64,000 bases of DNA from Thermodesulfovibrionales bacterium. Lineage in GTDB: Bacteria > Nitrospirota > Thermodesulfovibrionia > Thermodesulfovibrionales > Dissulfurispiraceae. A model generated the notes under the pieces. That model saw only the letters and a list, made by a program, of their open reading frames with translations, did no database searches and had not been told where the DNA came from. The stretch covers positions 62,001 through 126,000 of the forward strand of contig JAGUWD010000001.1 of assembly GCA_020062545.1 (NCBI GenBank), written 5' to 3'. The translations under genes were made by a program, and so were the position numbers. This document shows positions 1 to 10,000 of the stretch, piece by piece (within the stretch, counting starts at the first letter, position 1; every line of letters begins with the position of its first letter).

Positions 1-1
1 C

Positions 2-172
2 ATTGTGTTTTATTCGTCCAATGATGAGGATAGCCTGAGAAAAGCCGCATCTGAGTATGGAGTAAGAGGATATATATGCAAAGGAGATGTCTGTAACATG
101 CGGAGGAAGATTGCTGTTTACCTGAGCCAGAATCAATATGAACAATTTCAGGCAAATTTAACCTTAGCTTAA
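2..172 (+). CDS. C-terminal fragment of a response-regulator receiver-like protein (truncated by window start)
   Basis: Open frame from base 2 to TAA 170-172: IVFYSSNDEDSLRKAASEYGVRGYICKGDVCNMRRKIAVYL..., resembles the end of a REC domain. Confidence 0.5.
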   Translation: MVFYSSNDEDSLRKAASEYGVRGYICKGDVCNMRRKIAVYLSQNQYEQFQANLTLA

Positions 173-200
173 TACTCGTGTAACATCCTTTTGTTATGCT
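157..200 (+). promoter_or_regulatory. Pho-box-like promoter: 3 hexamers at 11-bp spacing plus -10
   Basis: TTTAAC(157) CTTAAT(168) TGTAAC(179), then TATGCT(195) as -10. Confidence 0.7.
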
Positions 201-223
201 TTATGAAAAAACGGAGGTGCACG

Positions 224-415
224 ATGAGTTTCATGACATCAAATACAGCAGTACTTGAGGCCCTATGCCCATACTGCAATACCGAGGCAGAAATATGCAA
301 TGCTTCATGCTCGGCATTAGAGGTCGACGACAGAATGAAAATGAAATACTGTGCAAACGAGGATTATGACGACTGTCCAATATTTTTAGTAAAAAAATTA
401 CAAAAGAGGAGGTGA
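224..415 (+). CDS. Small Cys-rich protein
   Basis: ATG at 224 preceded by GGAGGTG; CPYCNTEAEICNASC...YCANEDYDDCPIF. Confidence 0.65.
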   Translation: MSFMTSNTAVLEALCPYCNTEAEICNASCSALEVDDRMKMKYCANEDYDDCPIFLVKKLQKRR

Positions 416-420
416 TGCCG

Positions 421-588
421 ATGTGTCCAGAATTCAGAGAAGGCGTTTGCGAAATAGCAGGAATCGAACCTGCCGAGATAAAATGCACCAGCAAAGATTG
501 CTGTCTAAGCAATGACTGGGAAGAATGTTCGGTCTATATTTCACAGTTTTTCTTCGACCCTGAAAAAGAGTTTGCAACTGCAGTCTAA
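421..588 (+). CDS. Small Cys-rich protein (55 aa)
   Basis: Hand translation: MCPEFREGVCEIAGIEPAEIKCTSKDCCLSNDWEECSVYISQFFFDPEKEFATAV; GAGGTG upstream. Confidence 0.6.
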   Translation: MCPEFREGVCEIAGIEPAEIKCTSKDCCLSNDWEECSVYISQFFFDPEKEFATAV

Positions 589-610
589 CTTCACAACACT
601 CCCCCAACTC

Positions 611-647
611 AAAGGCCATGGAGACAATCCCGTGGCCTCTTTTTTTA
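611..647 (+). terminator. Intrinsic terminator
   Basis: AGGCCA...TGGCCT stem followed by a T tract. Confidence 0.65.
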
Positions 648-660
648 CTCTTCTTTTAAA

Positions 661-705
661 TTTAACGCTGATTTAATAATCCTGTAACAAAATAGTTGCT
701 AATCT
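661..705 (+). promoter_or_regulatory. Pho-box-like promoter upstream of phoH
   Basis: TTTAAC(661) TTTAAT(672) TGTAAC(683), TAATCT(700). Confidence 0.7.
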
Positions 706-924
706 ATTCAAAGATAGATACAATTAAGGCAAAAGATATAATAAGGGAGGCGCAACAGTACCGAACTTGGAAAGATGGTCTAAAAAAGGCTATCAGAGAT
801 TTAGCCAGCCTTCATCCCCGATAAAGGTTATTTTATCCCTTTTTAATAAACAACCGTTTTTCTTTGAATCAGCTCGCTCAAATAAAATTAAAAATATCTG
901 CCTTTTAAAATCAGGAGGTGCGCC

Positions 925-2223
925 TTGAGAAAAACCTTTGTCCTTGACACCAATGTCTTAATCCACGACCCTGAGAGCATATTTAAATTCGAAGAAAATG
1001 ATGTTGTTATTCCAATGATTGTCATCGAAGAACTGGACAGATTGAAAAAAGGACACGGTGAGATAGCCTACTCTGCAAGGCATGCATTAAAAAATATAGA
1101 TAGCCTTCGGGAAAATGGCAATATTGCAGCAGGAGTACCGCTGGAAGCAGGAGGAACCATAACCATAGAATACATCCCTCACTTCAGCGACATCCTTTCC
1201 CCTGACAATGCAATCATCAAGACAGCACTGCATATCATGGAAAATACAAATAAAGACAAGTACAAACCTGTCATTCTGGTCTCAAAGGACACTGCTGTAA
1301 GAATAAAGGCTGAATCTGTGGGACTTTATACGGAAGATTATAAAAATGACAAGACAGTCATATTCCAAAGTTATGGAATTGTACTTAATGACAATGACTA
1401 TACAAACGGCATATTGTCCGTAAGGTATAAACAAACAGGGGAAGACATTTACAGATTGCAGGGAGAAGATAAACAAACAAAGATAAAAAGGGGCAAGTCC
1501 CTCGAAAATATCCTCCCTAAGAACATCGAGCAGGAGTGCGCCATAGACGCTCTAACCAATCCCAATGTAGAAATAGTAGCGTTGACCGGATCTGCAGGAA
1601 CAGGCAAGACACTGCTTGCGCTGGCTGCAGGAATACACCAGACAACAAAAAGATCTCCTCTTTATGAACAGGTGCTTGTGGCAAGGCCTGTTGTTCCCAT
1701 GGGCAATGACCTCGGTTATTTACCTGGAGATATCGATGACAAACTCGCACCATGGATGCAGCCGATCTTCGATAATCTGGAAGTCATTGTCAACACACCT
1801 GCAGGACAGTTCAAGGACAACACAGCCATATCCAAATATAAAAATTATCAGTACCTCATTGATTCAGGGGTTTTGCATGTAGAGGCGCTAACATACATCA
1901 GGGGCAGGAGCCTTCCTAAAAGGTATTTCATTATAGATGAGGCGCAGAATCTAAGACCCCTTGACATCAAGACCATTATCACAAGGTGTGGAGAAGGCAC
2001 AAAGATAGTATTCACAGGTGATTTAAACCAGATAGACACACCATACCTCGATGCCATGAGCAACGGGCTCTCTTATCTCATAAGCCGTTTTATAAATGAA
2101 GAAAATTTCTGCTACCTTAATTTGAAGGACAGTGTCAGGTCAAGGCTGGCTGAACAGGGTGCAAGGCTGCTCCAGAGCTTTTCAGCATCCATTAATATTT
2201 CACGCTATATGAATAAAGAATAG
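925..2223 (+). CDS. phoH: PhoH family protein: N-terminal PIN-like domain plus PhoH ATPase
   Basis: TTG start after AGGAGGTG; FVLDTNVLIHDP (PIN) and ALTGSAGTGKTLLALAAG / FIIDEAQNL / FTGDLNQID (PhoH). Confidence 0.93.
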   Translation: MRKTFVLDTNVLIHDPESIFKFEENDVVIPMIVIEELDRLKKGHGEIAYSARHALKNIDSLRENGNIAAGVPLEAGGTITIEYIPHFSDILSPDNAIIKTALHIMENTNKDKYKPVILVSKDTAVRIKAESVGLYTEDYKNDKTVIFQSYGIVLNDNDYTNGILSVRYKQTGEDIYRLQGEDKQTKIKRGKSLENILPKNIEQECAIDALTNPNVEIVALTGSAGTGKTLLALAAGIHQTTKRSPLYEQVLVARPVVPMGNDLGYLPGDIDDKLAPWMQPIFDNLEVIVNTPAGQFKDNTAISKYKNYQYLIDSGVLHVEALTYIRGRSLPKRYFIIDEAQNLRPLDIKTIITRCGEGTKIVFTGDLNQIDTPYLDAMSNGLSYLISRFINEENFCYLNLKDSVRSRLAEQGARLLQSFSASINISRYMNKE

Positions 2224-2232
2224 CATTTCAAA

Positions 2233-2288
2233 TTTAACAAATTTTTCATCTGCCTGTAATAATTCTGTAATAAAGTTATTGTTATTAT
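2233..2288 (+). promoter_or_regulatory. Pho-box-like promoter, four repeats
   Basis: TTTAAC(2233) TTTCAT(2244) TGTAAT(2255) TGTAAT(2266), TATTAT(2283). Confidence 0.75.
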
Positions 2289-2332
2289 TTAATAAGTAAT
2301 CCACAGATATTCATACTTCTTTGGAGGGAAAA

Positions 2333-2521
2333 ATGAAACTGCAGGAAATCAAGGTAATTGCTAAAAGCAAGGGTGTTAAAGACATCAATACAAAAAAGGC
2401 TGATCTCATCAGAGCTATCCAGAAAATAGAAGGAAATTCAGATTGTTTTGGCAGTATAAAGGCAAATGGATGCAGTCAGATGGACTGCCTCTGGAGAGAA
2501 GATTGTTTAACAACATCATAA
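2333..2521 (+). CDS. Small SAP/Rho-N-like Cys-rich protein
   Basis: MKLQEIKVIAKSKGVKDINTKKADLIRAIQ (Rho_N/SAP-like) plus DCFGS..CSQMDCLWREDC; GGAGGG upstream. Confidence 0.65.
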   Translation: MKLQEIKVIAKSKGVKDINTKKADLIRAIQKIEGNSDCFGSIKANGCSQMDCLWREDCLTTS

Positions 2522-2533
2522 ACAGGAGGGATC

Positions 2534-2794
2534 ATGTTCAGGGCTATTGTATTTAGGTGTCCTCATTTAAAAGGAAGCAATGATGGTGCAAGGTGCGATG
2601 CAGCATTATGCATTGCTGAAAACAATCTCATAAAACATATGGAAGATGCCGATATAAAGCTGTGCATCAATAAAAAAAGACGCTTCGAGGCATGTTATAT
2701 CTATTTCGATGAATTAAGAAGAACAGCCATTAGCAGACTTCCCATAGAAACCCGATCACTTGACAGCCGTCCACACACCTTCAGCAGTCTATGA
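2534..2794 (+). CDS. Small Cys-containing hypothetical protein
   Basis: Tight spacing after the preceding gene; RBS AGGAGGG; MFRAIVFRCPHLKGSNDGARCDAALC... Confidence 0.55.
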   Translation: MFRAIVFRCPHLKGSNDGARCDAALCIAENNLIKHMEDADIKLCINKKRRFEACYIYFDELRRTAISRLPIETRSLDSRPHTFSSL

Positions 2795-2796
2795 GA

Positions 2797-2852
2797 TGTA
2801 ACAAAATTTTAACAATGCCTTAATAAATGTGTAACCATTGTCTTTATATAAT
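2797..2852 (+). promoter_or_regulatory. Pho-box-like promoter, four repeats plus consensus -10
   Basis: TGTAAC(2797) TTTAAC(2808) CTTAAT(2819) TGTAAC(2830), TATAAT(2847). Confidence 0.85.
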
Positions 2853-2857
2853 TAAGT

Positions 2858-3154
2858 ATGACTACATTGCAAATACCAACAGAAACCTCAGTAAGTTGCC
2901 CTATCTGTAATTCAGAAGCCATTTACAAATATGGGAGAACAAGGACCGGAAAGCAGAGATTCCAGTGCCTTATGTGCGGAAGGCAATTCAGTTATGGTGC
3001 AAAAAAACAAGAAATACAGGGCAAGCCAATCTGTCCTGTATGCGGCAATCCCATGCATCTCTATAAAATCGAGGGCGAGGTAATAAGGTTCAGGTGTTCG
3101 GATTACCCTGTGTGCAAGACATTTAGAAAATTCAGAATAAAGGAGGAGGATTAA
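2858..3154 (+). CDS. Two-zinc-ribbon protein; N-terminus resembles IS1-type InsA transposase zinc ribbon
   Basis: CPICNSEAIYKYGRTRTGKQRFQCLMCGRQFS ... CPVCGNPMHLYKIEGEVIRFRCSDYPVC. Confidence 0.75.
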   Translation: MTTLQIPTETSVSCPICNSEAIYKYGRTRTGKQRFQCLMCGRQFSYGAKKQEIQGKPICPVCGNPMHLYKIEGEVIRFRCSDYPVCKTFRKFRIKEED

Positions 3155-3156
3155 TT

Positions 3157-3528
3157 ATGAGCTATTACATGCACAATGTCCCGGGAAGGCTGAGGATTAA
3201 AAGCCCTGTTATCAAAAACAACAAGAATGTGGCAGACGAACTGAAAAAGACCCTCAGTATGCTTCATGGTATTGCTACTGTTGATATAAACCTCACAACC
3301 GGCAGTCTCCTCGTAAATTATAATTCCATGTCGGTAAAGCACACCGATATCGTGGACATCTTGCAGAGAAAGGGCTACTTCGATGCATCAAAGGCTGTGA
3401 ACAACGATGAATATTTACATAAAGCAGCATCAAAGGCAGGCGCTGTAATCGGGAAATCAATCTTCGGCGCATTTGCAGGAATGGCATTGGAAGGAACACC
3501 CCTGGCGTTTCTGGCCATCTTGATATAA
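3157..3528 (+). CDS. HMA-like domain protein lacking CXXC, with C-terminal hydrophobic segment
   Basis: VPGRLRIKSPVIK...LSMLHGIATVDINLTTGSLLVNY; C-terminal GKSIFGAFAGMALEGTPLAFLAILI. Confidence 0.75.
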   Translation: MSYYMHNVPGRLRIKSPVIKNNKNVADELKKTLSMLHGIATVDINLTTGSLLVNYNSMSVKHTDIVDILQRKGYFDASKAVNNDEYLHKAASKAGAVIGKSIFGAFAGMALEGTPLAFLAILI

Positions 3529-3542
3529 GTCTTTTTGCCTTA

Positions 3543-4079
3543 TTATTTTTCCTCTTTTTTCGATAGATACCATATGGCTGCTGCGCCTGCCAGTGCAGTT
3601 GCACCGGCGCCTATCCCGAATTTCCAGAGTTTCTTTCTGTTTTCAATCCTTCGCTCCATCATCTCTCTGTATCTATCTGCAACCATATCGCATCTTTTAA
3701 TATCATTTTCACAAAAATCAAATATATCCTTAAAGAGTTCGATTCTTTCTTCTAAAATCGTTTCCAATCTATTCCAGTATTTGTACTTATCCGTCTTGTC
3801 CTTTTCCTCTTTTAATGCCTTTTCCTCTTTTATGTTTTTTATAAAGCGGTCTAAGAGCGACCTGTCGGCTTCCTTGTAAATAGGAAGCTCTGGATTGTCA
3901 ATCCTTTGCAGTATAGGCCACTGGCACTTTTCTTCCAGCTTAAACAACTCAGGCAGAGACCTTTTACCAAAGTATCGGAGGATTATTGATTTTTTAATTG
4001 AGCGGTAAAAGATCTTTAATTCTTCTTCCCTGAAGTTCATGCCTTTAAAGGTCTTTAAGAATTCTTTAAGATTAATCAT
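3543..4079 (-). CDS. Hypothetical charged protein with C-terminal TM
   Basis: 178-aa ORF overlapping the upstream gene by 4 nt; C-terminal [25 protein letters not shown]. Confidence 0.6.
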   Translation of the reverse strand: MINLKEFLKTFKGMNFREEELKIFYRSIKKSIILRYFGKRSLPELFKLEEKCQWPILQRIDNPELPIYKEADRSLLDRFIKNIKEEKALKEEKDKTDKYKYWNRLETILEERIELFKDIFDFCENDIKRCDMVADRYREMMERRIENRKKLWKFGIGAGATALAGAAAIWYLSKKEEK

Positions 4080-4504
4080 TTACTCTCCTGAAGCCACTCA
4101 TCTATTTTCATTTTGATTTTATCTCTGACCTCCCTCGTCTTTGTCAGTCTTTCTTCATAATCGCCTGTAAATGAAGAGGGGTCTTCAAAGTTCCAGTGAA
4201 ACCTCTTGGTATGGCCTGGAAAGATTGGACATTTTTCTGCACTCGTCTCATCGCAAACCGTTATCACATAATGAAATAATTTCCCCTGCTTAAAAAGTTC
4301 AAAAGTACCCTTTGTTTTATTTTTTGATATATCTATCCCGGCTTCCTTCATTACCTCAACTGCCAGAGGATTCAAGATCCCCGGCTCTAATCCTGCACTC
4401 TCCGCCTCGAACCTGTCACCTCCAATAATGTTTAAAAAGGCTTCAGCCATCTGACTCCTTGCACTGTTATGTACGCACACAAAAAGAACTTTTTTCTTAT
4501 TCAT
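4076..4504 (-). CDS. arsC: Arsenate reductase, low-molecular-weight phosphatase-like
   Basis: [37 protein letters not shown]. Confidence 0.9.
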   Translation of the reverse strand: MNKKKVLFVCVHNSARSQMAEAFLNIIGGDRFEAESAGLEPGILNPLAVEVMKEAGIDISKNKTKGTFELFKQGKLFHYVITVCDETSAEKCPIFPGHTKRFHWNFEDPSSFTGDYEERLTKTREVRDKIKMKIDEWLQESK

Positions 4505-4820
4505 TGAGTATCCTCCTGTTTTTCCTCACATTCAGCAAATACTCGGCCCTTCTGCTTACAAGAATGGGCAGAAAGTCTTTAACCTTAGCCCCTTTCTTAA
4601 ACCGCCTCAATACTATCTCATAGACTCTTTCCACATCCTCAACAGAGTCCCCGATGCGCTGGGCAAGCATCTCAACTGCATTCAGATGCAGTTTTCTCTC
4701 GGTCTCGTCATCGTATAAACAGAAAACAGACGACAGACTTTTAGAAGACAGATTTTTTTTATCTGTTTTCTGTTCCCTGTCTTCTGTCTTCTGATCTCTG
4801 AAAGTCTCCGTCACAGCCAT
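4497..4820 (-). CDS. DUF3562-like protein with a repeat-derived linker
   Basis: [49 protein letters not shown]; likely start MAVTET at 4820. Confidence 0.6.
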   Translation of the reverse strand: MAVTETFRDQKTEDREQKTDKKNLSSKSLSSVFCLYDDETERKLHLNAVEMLAQRIGDSVEDVERVYEIVLRRFKKGAKVKDFLPILVSRRAEYLLNVRKNRRILNE

Positions 4821-5800
4821 CTCAACCTCTTGAATACGATGTACATCAAAAACACAGGCAAAATCGAGACAATAACAATCACCCAGAATGTAGTATACGG
4901 ACCCATGAATGTCCATGGATTGCCCGTTCCTCCCGGAACATTTACATTCATGCCAAAGAATGTGCCTAAAATGGTAGCAGGAATGGAGAGTGTAAAAACA
5001 ATGGTCAAAAGGGCAAGTATTTTGTTTGTCCTGTCAGAACTGATGATAAAGTCCGTATCCTTGTAAATTTCTATTGTCTCCTTGCACTCCTCAAGGATTG
5101 CCCATGCCTTGTCAATATAGTCCGAAAGATCGCTGAAATAAACACCTATGTCGCCGTTCGAAAATTTATGAATCATCTTCTCAAGGTCGTGGACAACAAC
5201 CCTCAGAGATGAAACCACCCTTCTGATGTTTGCTATATTGTGCCTCAGTTCTGTAACTTCCCTGACAGCATCCGTCTTTTCATCAAAGACCTTATCCTCT
5301 ATTTCTTCAATCTCGGAGATTACCCTGCGGAGCATGAGCATGATGTTTTCAATGAGGGCATGGACTATCTCATAAAGCAAGAATGTGGGCGAACATCCCA
5401 TGTATTCATCATGGGCTTCTTCGTCTTTTTTGCAGTTCTGGAAAATCCTGTTTATCGGCTTCAACTCGCCTGAATGAACGGTAACCAAGAAATCCCTGCC
5501 TAAAAATATGCCCACCTGTGACGGTATGGAAAACTTTTTTTCCTTCAGGTATCGTGGGAAATGGAGGATTATAAATAGATAGTCTTTATATTCGTCTATC
5601 TTTGGAAGCTGGGTCTTTGATATGCAGTCCTCCACATCGAGGTGGTGAAAGTGATACATCTCCAAAAGGGAATTCAATATGGACGGCGTTGGGTTATCTA
5701 TGTTTATCCATACAAAGTTTTTCCCTTTTATGCTCTTTAATTGCAGTTCCTGCACTCCTGCTGAACTAATACCTTCGCCTTCCCTATGGTAATCGGTCAT
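4811..5800 (-). CDS. corA: CorA-type magnesium/metal transporter
   Basis: 329 aa, C-terminal TM pair with GMN motif (GTFFGMNVNVPG). Confidence 0.92.
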   Translation of the reverse strand: MTDYHREGEGISSAGVQELQLKSIKGKNFVWINIDNPTPSILNSLLEMYHFHHLDVEDCISKTQLPKIDEYKDYLFIILHFPRYLKEKKFSIPSQVGIFLGRDFLVTVHSGELKPINRIFQNCKKDEEAHDEYMGCSPTFLLYEIVHALIENIMLMLRRVISEIEEIEDKVFDEKTDAVREVTELRHNIANIRRVVSSLRVVVHDLEKMIHKFSNGDIGVYFSDLSDYIDKAWAILEECKETIEIYKDTDFIISSDRTNKILALLTIVFTLSIPATILGTFFGMNVNVPGGTGNPWTFMGPYTTFWVIVIVSILPVFLMYIVFKRLRWL

Positions 5801-7009
5801 TTACATCGCCTCTTGCCTCAATATTTCAGCCTTATCCGTCAATTCCCATGGAAGACCTATATCCATTCTTCCTACATGTCCGTAGACTGCGAGCTTTCTG
5901 TAAAATCCGCCTTTAATAATAGATGGGAGGTATCTCAGGTTAAACTGTTTTATTATTCCTGCGAGTCTGAAGTCAAAATATTTCTCTAATCTTGCGGCAA
6001 TCTCCTCGTCAGGAATCCTGCCTGTGCCAAATGTCTCTACCTGGATGCTCACAGGCATTGAAAGACCTATGGAATAGCTGAGTTGAACCTCGCACTCATC
6101 GGCAAGTCCTGCTGCAACCACATTCTTTGCTGCATAGCGGGCTGCGTAGGCGCCTATCCTGTCAATCCTCAAAGGGTCTTTGCCGCTCAGCGCTGAACCG
6201 CTGTGCCTTGAATATTCTCCGTATGTGTCAACGGCATTTTTCCTGCCTGTAAGACCGGAGTGTACGGATGGGCCGCCCGTGATAACCAAACCTTCGGGAT
6301 TTATGAATATCCCTGTCCTGTTATCTGCTTTTATATCTTCATCATATAATACGGGACCGATCACATGCTCTACCATGTCATCCCGCAATCTCTTCAGATC
6401 AGGACCTCCAGATGCGGCCGGCATGGACTGACTTGCAATTATGGTTATGGAGTGAATGCGATATGGCCTGCCATTTTTATACTCCACCCCAACCTGTGTC
6501 TTTCCGTCGGGCTCAAGATAAGGGAGAACGTGCTGAAATCTGACGGATGTAAGACGTCTTGCCAGCTTGTGGGCAAGCCATACAGGCATAGGCATATACG
6601 AGGCAGTTTGATTGCACGCAAACCCGAAGACCGTTGCCTGATCATAGGCTGGTATCCTGTCTATCTCCTCTTCGGAGAGGGTTCTCTCATCGATAAAATA
6701 TTCTCTTTCCCGCCTCGATTCTTTAAGTCCTGTGAGAATACTACATGTCTTTGCGTTGAAGGTATTCCCTGTGTATCCAATCTGGCTGATCACCTGTCTG
6801 GCTATATTCGGAAAATCCACGGCAGCGCCAGATTCAAACCTCGCTGCTATAAATACAATGTTTGTAAAGACCGCACACTCTGCCCTTATCCTCGAATAAG
6901 GGTCCTGCTGGAGAAAGTGGTCAACAATTGCATCGCTTATCTGATCGCAGAGTTTGTCAGGATGCCCCTCTGTCACAGACTCGGATGTAAACATAAAGTC
7001 CTTCTTCAT
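5801..7009 (-). CDS. metK: S-adenosylmethionine synthetase
   Basis: FTSESVTEGHPDKLCDQISDAIVD; full-length 402 aa. Confidence 0.96.
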   Translation of the reverse strand: MKKDFMFTSESVTEGHPDKLCDQISDAIVDHFLQQDPYSRIRAECAVFTNIVFIAARFESGAAVDFPNIARQVISQIGYTGNTFNAKTCSILTGLKESRREREYFIDERTLSEEEIDRIPAYDQATVFGFACNQTASYMPMPVWLAHKLARRLTSVRFQHVLPYLEPDGKTQVGVEYKNGRPYRIHSITIIASQSMPAASGGPDLKRLRDDMVEHVIGPVLYDEDIKADNRTGIFINPEGLVITGGPSVHSGLTGRKNAVDTYGEYSRHSGSALSGKDPLRIDRIGAYAARYAAKNVVAAGLADECEVQLSYSIGLSMPVSIQVETFGTGRIPDEEIAARLEKYFDFRLAGIIKQFNLRYLPSIIKGGFYRKLAVYGHVGRMDIGLPWELTDKAEILRQEAM

Positions 7010-7017
7010 TTTTCACC

Positions 7018-10000
7018 TCATTTTTTCGTACTTTCATTCACCAATAACGGCACTGCCGCACTTCCTCCGATAACAATGCCATCAATAAGGCTGATTGGAG
7101 CAATCCCCAAAAGACTTCTCAAACCCGGAACCACCATAGACAAGACCTGTAAAGCAAAAGAGCCTCCAAGGGCAAGATTTAAATATTTGTTAGGTGGTAA
7201 TTTTCCCCTATCAAAGATAGAATGTTTTTCTGAACGGCAGCTTATGGCATGGAGAAGCTGCCCCATTGTCAGACTTAAAAACGCCATTGTGCCTGCCCTC
7301 TGTCCCATACCATATCTCATGATTCCATAGCCATAGGCTCCTAATGCACCGGCAGACAGCATTGTAGACTCAAAGGTTATTCTCTTAAAATCCGAGGGCC
7401 TTATAATTGGATCATCGGGGTTCCTCGGAGGACGGCTCAATACATCGGGCTCAGGCGGTTCGAGGGCAAGGGCAAGGCCAGGCGCTATATCAGACATGAG
7501 ATTAATCCAAAGCAGTTGCATTGCACTGAGCGGCTGGCCAAGACCACCTGCAATGGCTGTAAACATAACCATAATCTCGCTCAGATTCGTAGATAAAAGA
7601 AAGTGCACAGACTTCCTGATATTGTTATAAATAGTCCTGCCCTGGCTTATGGCGATAATCATGGTCTCCATGTTGTCGTCTTCAAGCACCACATCTGCAA
7701 CCTCACGGGCAACATCTGTTCCTGTGTGCCCCATTGCAATACCAATATCAGCAGCCTTAAGTGCTGGCCCGTCATTGATGCCATCGCCTGTCATAGCAAC
7801 AACCCTTCCTGCACTTTGCAGTGCCTGAACTATCTGGAGCTTGTGGGCAGGGCTTACTCTCGAAAATACATGTACCCTCTTGCACATAGCCTTCATTACA
7901 TCACGGTCTATATTCGTCAGATGTGTTGAGTCGAGTATCTCAAGTTGTTCTCCCCTGCTCAGATCCAGTTCTTTGCCGATTGCATATGCGGTAGGGCTCT
8001 GATCTCCTGTTATCATAACAGTGTCTATATCTGCTCCATGAAATCTACCTATTAATTCCTTCACACCATCCCTTACCGGATCTGCCATACCAACAAGACC
8101 AAGCCAGATGAGTTCAGAGTTAAGAGTTGAGAACTCAGAGTTAATTTCAGAGTTTAGAGTTTGGAGTTTAGAGGACTCTATTCCCTCGTCTATAAATACA
8201 TAAGCAACACCAAGCACTCTTAGTGCATTGCCTGCCATTCTCTCATTTTCCACATCTATCCTCAGCCTGTCTTCTTCTGAGAGAGGAAGCTTTTTCCCAT
8301 CTCTCATATAAAAAGTACACATGGACAGGACTTCTGTGGGGCTTCCCTTTACAGCAATGACCTTCCCATGATGGTTTTCACTGCCGTGAACTTTAATATT
8401 ATGGATAGTGACCATATAATTGCGGTTTTCTGAACGGTGCTGGATTTTTAAAAGAGGGAATTTTTCTCTGAGCATGAATATGTCAATGCCCGAGCTTATC
8501 GCTGCATGAATGAGGGCATTCTCTGTTGGAGATCCGTTGACAATATATTCGCCTTCACTTTTGATAGCTTCGCTCTCATTGCAAAGGACACATACATGGA
8601 TAAGCCTGAGAAGTTCGTCACAGTAGTAAGGACTTACACAATTCCCTGCATATCTCTGATTGCTCTGTATAGTCTGATTATCTACTTCTGATACAAAAAA
8701 TTTACCGTCATGCAGATTTAAGCGTCTCATGCCTGTGTGAACCTCTATCACAGACATCCTGTTCATCGTGATGGTCCCTGTCTTGTCGAGGCATATGGTC
8801 TGAACAGAGCCGAGTGTCTCCACAGCATCGAGATGTCTTATGAGGACATTATGACGGCGCATCTTTCTTATGCCAAGAGCAAGGGTTGTGGTAGCGATTG
8901 TTGGAAGACCTTCAGGAACAGCAGCAACAGCAAGGGATATGGATGTCTTGAGCATCTGCAGGAATCCGTATCCCCGAATAAGTCCTATTATGAATACAAC
9001 TCCGCATACAGCGCCGCTTATCAATACAAGCTGGCTTCCCATGGTGTTTAACTGCCGCTCCATGGGAGTTTCCGGAGGCTTTGCCTCTCCAACAAGTGTC
9101 TGGATCTTCCCTATTTCGGTGAACCTCCCTGTTGCAACAACTACTGCAATGCCCTGTCCACCTGTAACGAGTGTTCCCATGTAAACCATATTTACCCTGT
9201 CAGCAAGGGGGATGTCATCACCAACTCTTAACTCTAAACTCTGAACTGTTTTAAGCACAGGCATACTTTCACCTGTAAGTGCAGACTCGTCGACGCTGAG
9301 GTGGTGTGCCTCTATAAGCCTTGCATCCGCAGCCACATAGCTGCCCGGTCTAAGAACCAAAATATCGCCCGGAACAATATCCTCTGCACCGATTTCTTTC
9401 AGGCTTCCTTCTCTCATTACAAGGGCAGATGGTCTTACGAGGCTCTTCAACGAATGAATGGTTTTCTCTGCCTGACTCTCTGTGGCATAGCCGATGGTTG
9501 CATTGATAGTCACAACGCCCATGATAACAAGAGCATCCGCAATGCCTCCGGTAAGGACTGAAATGCCTGCTGCAACACCTAAAAGGGCAACGGGAAGAGA
9601 CTTAAACTGGTCAACAAAGATGCTTAATCCAGAGCGGGGAACTGATTCGGGCAGTATATTCGGTCCATATTTCTTAAGTTTCTCTTTTGCGGTCTCACAT
9701 AACAATCCTGAATCTTTTGAAGTTTCCAATAAATCGGTGGCATCTGACGCCTTCATAAGATGCCATGGCTCAAGTATCTGATCTTCGGCGTGTATAACAG
9801 CCCTTCTTACTTTCCTTCTGCTATTTATTCTTTTGTTTCTATGGTGCCGTCGTTCTACAACCGATGAGATGCCCGCACTTCTAACAGAAGACCGTTGACT
9901 GCTGACTTCTTTATGGTGTTCCAGTACAATCCCCTCGATAACCGAGGCTACGGCGTGAACATCATTGCCTGAATTGAAAAATACGAGGACATTTCCGGTA

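Noticed and set aside
2858-3154. Intact IS1-type transposon
   Set aside because: Only a zinc-ribbon ORF is present; no InsB/DDE catalytic ORF or terminal inverted repeats seen.
6365-7330. 321-aa plus-strand ORF overlapping metK and the ATPase end
   Set aside because: Antisense to metK, low-complexity translation with no domain; shadow ORF.
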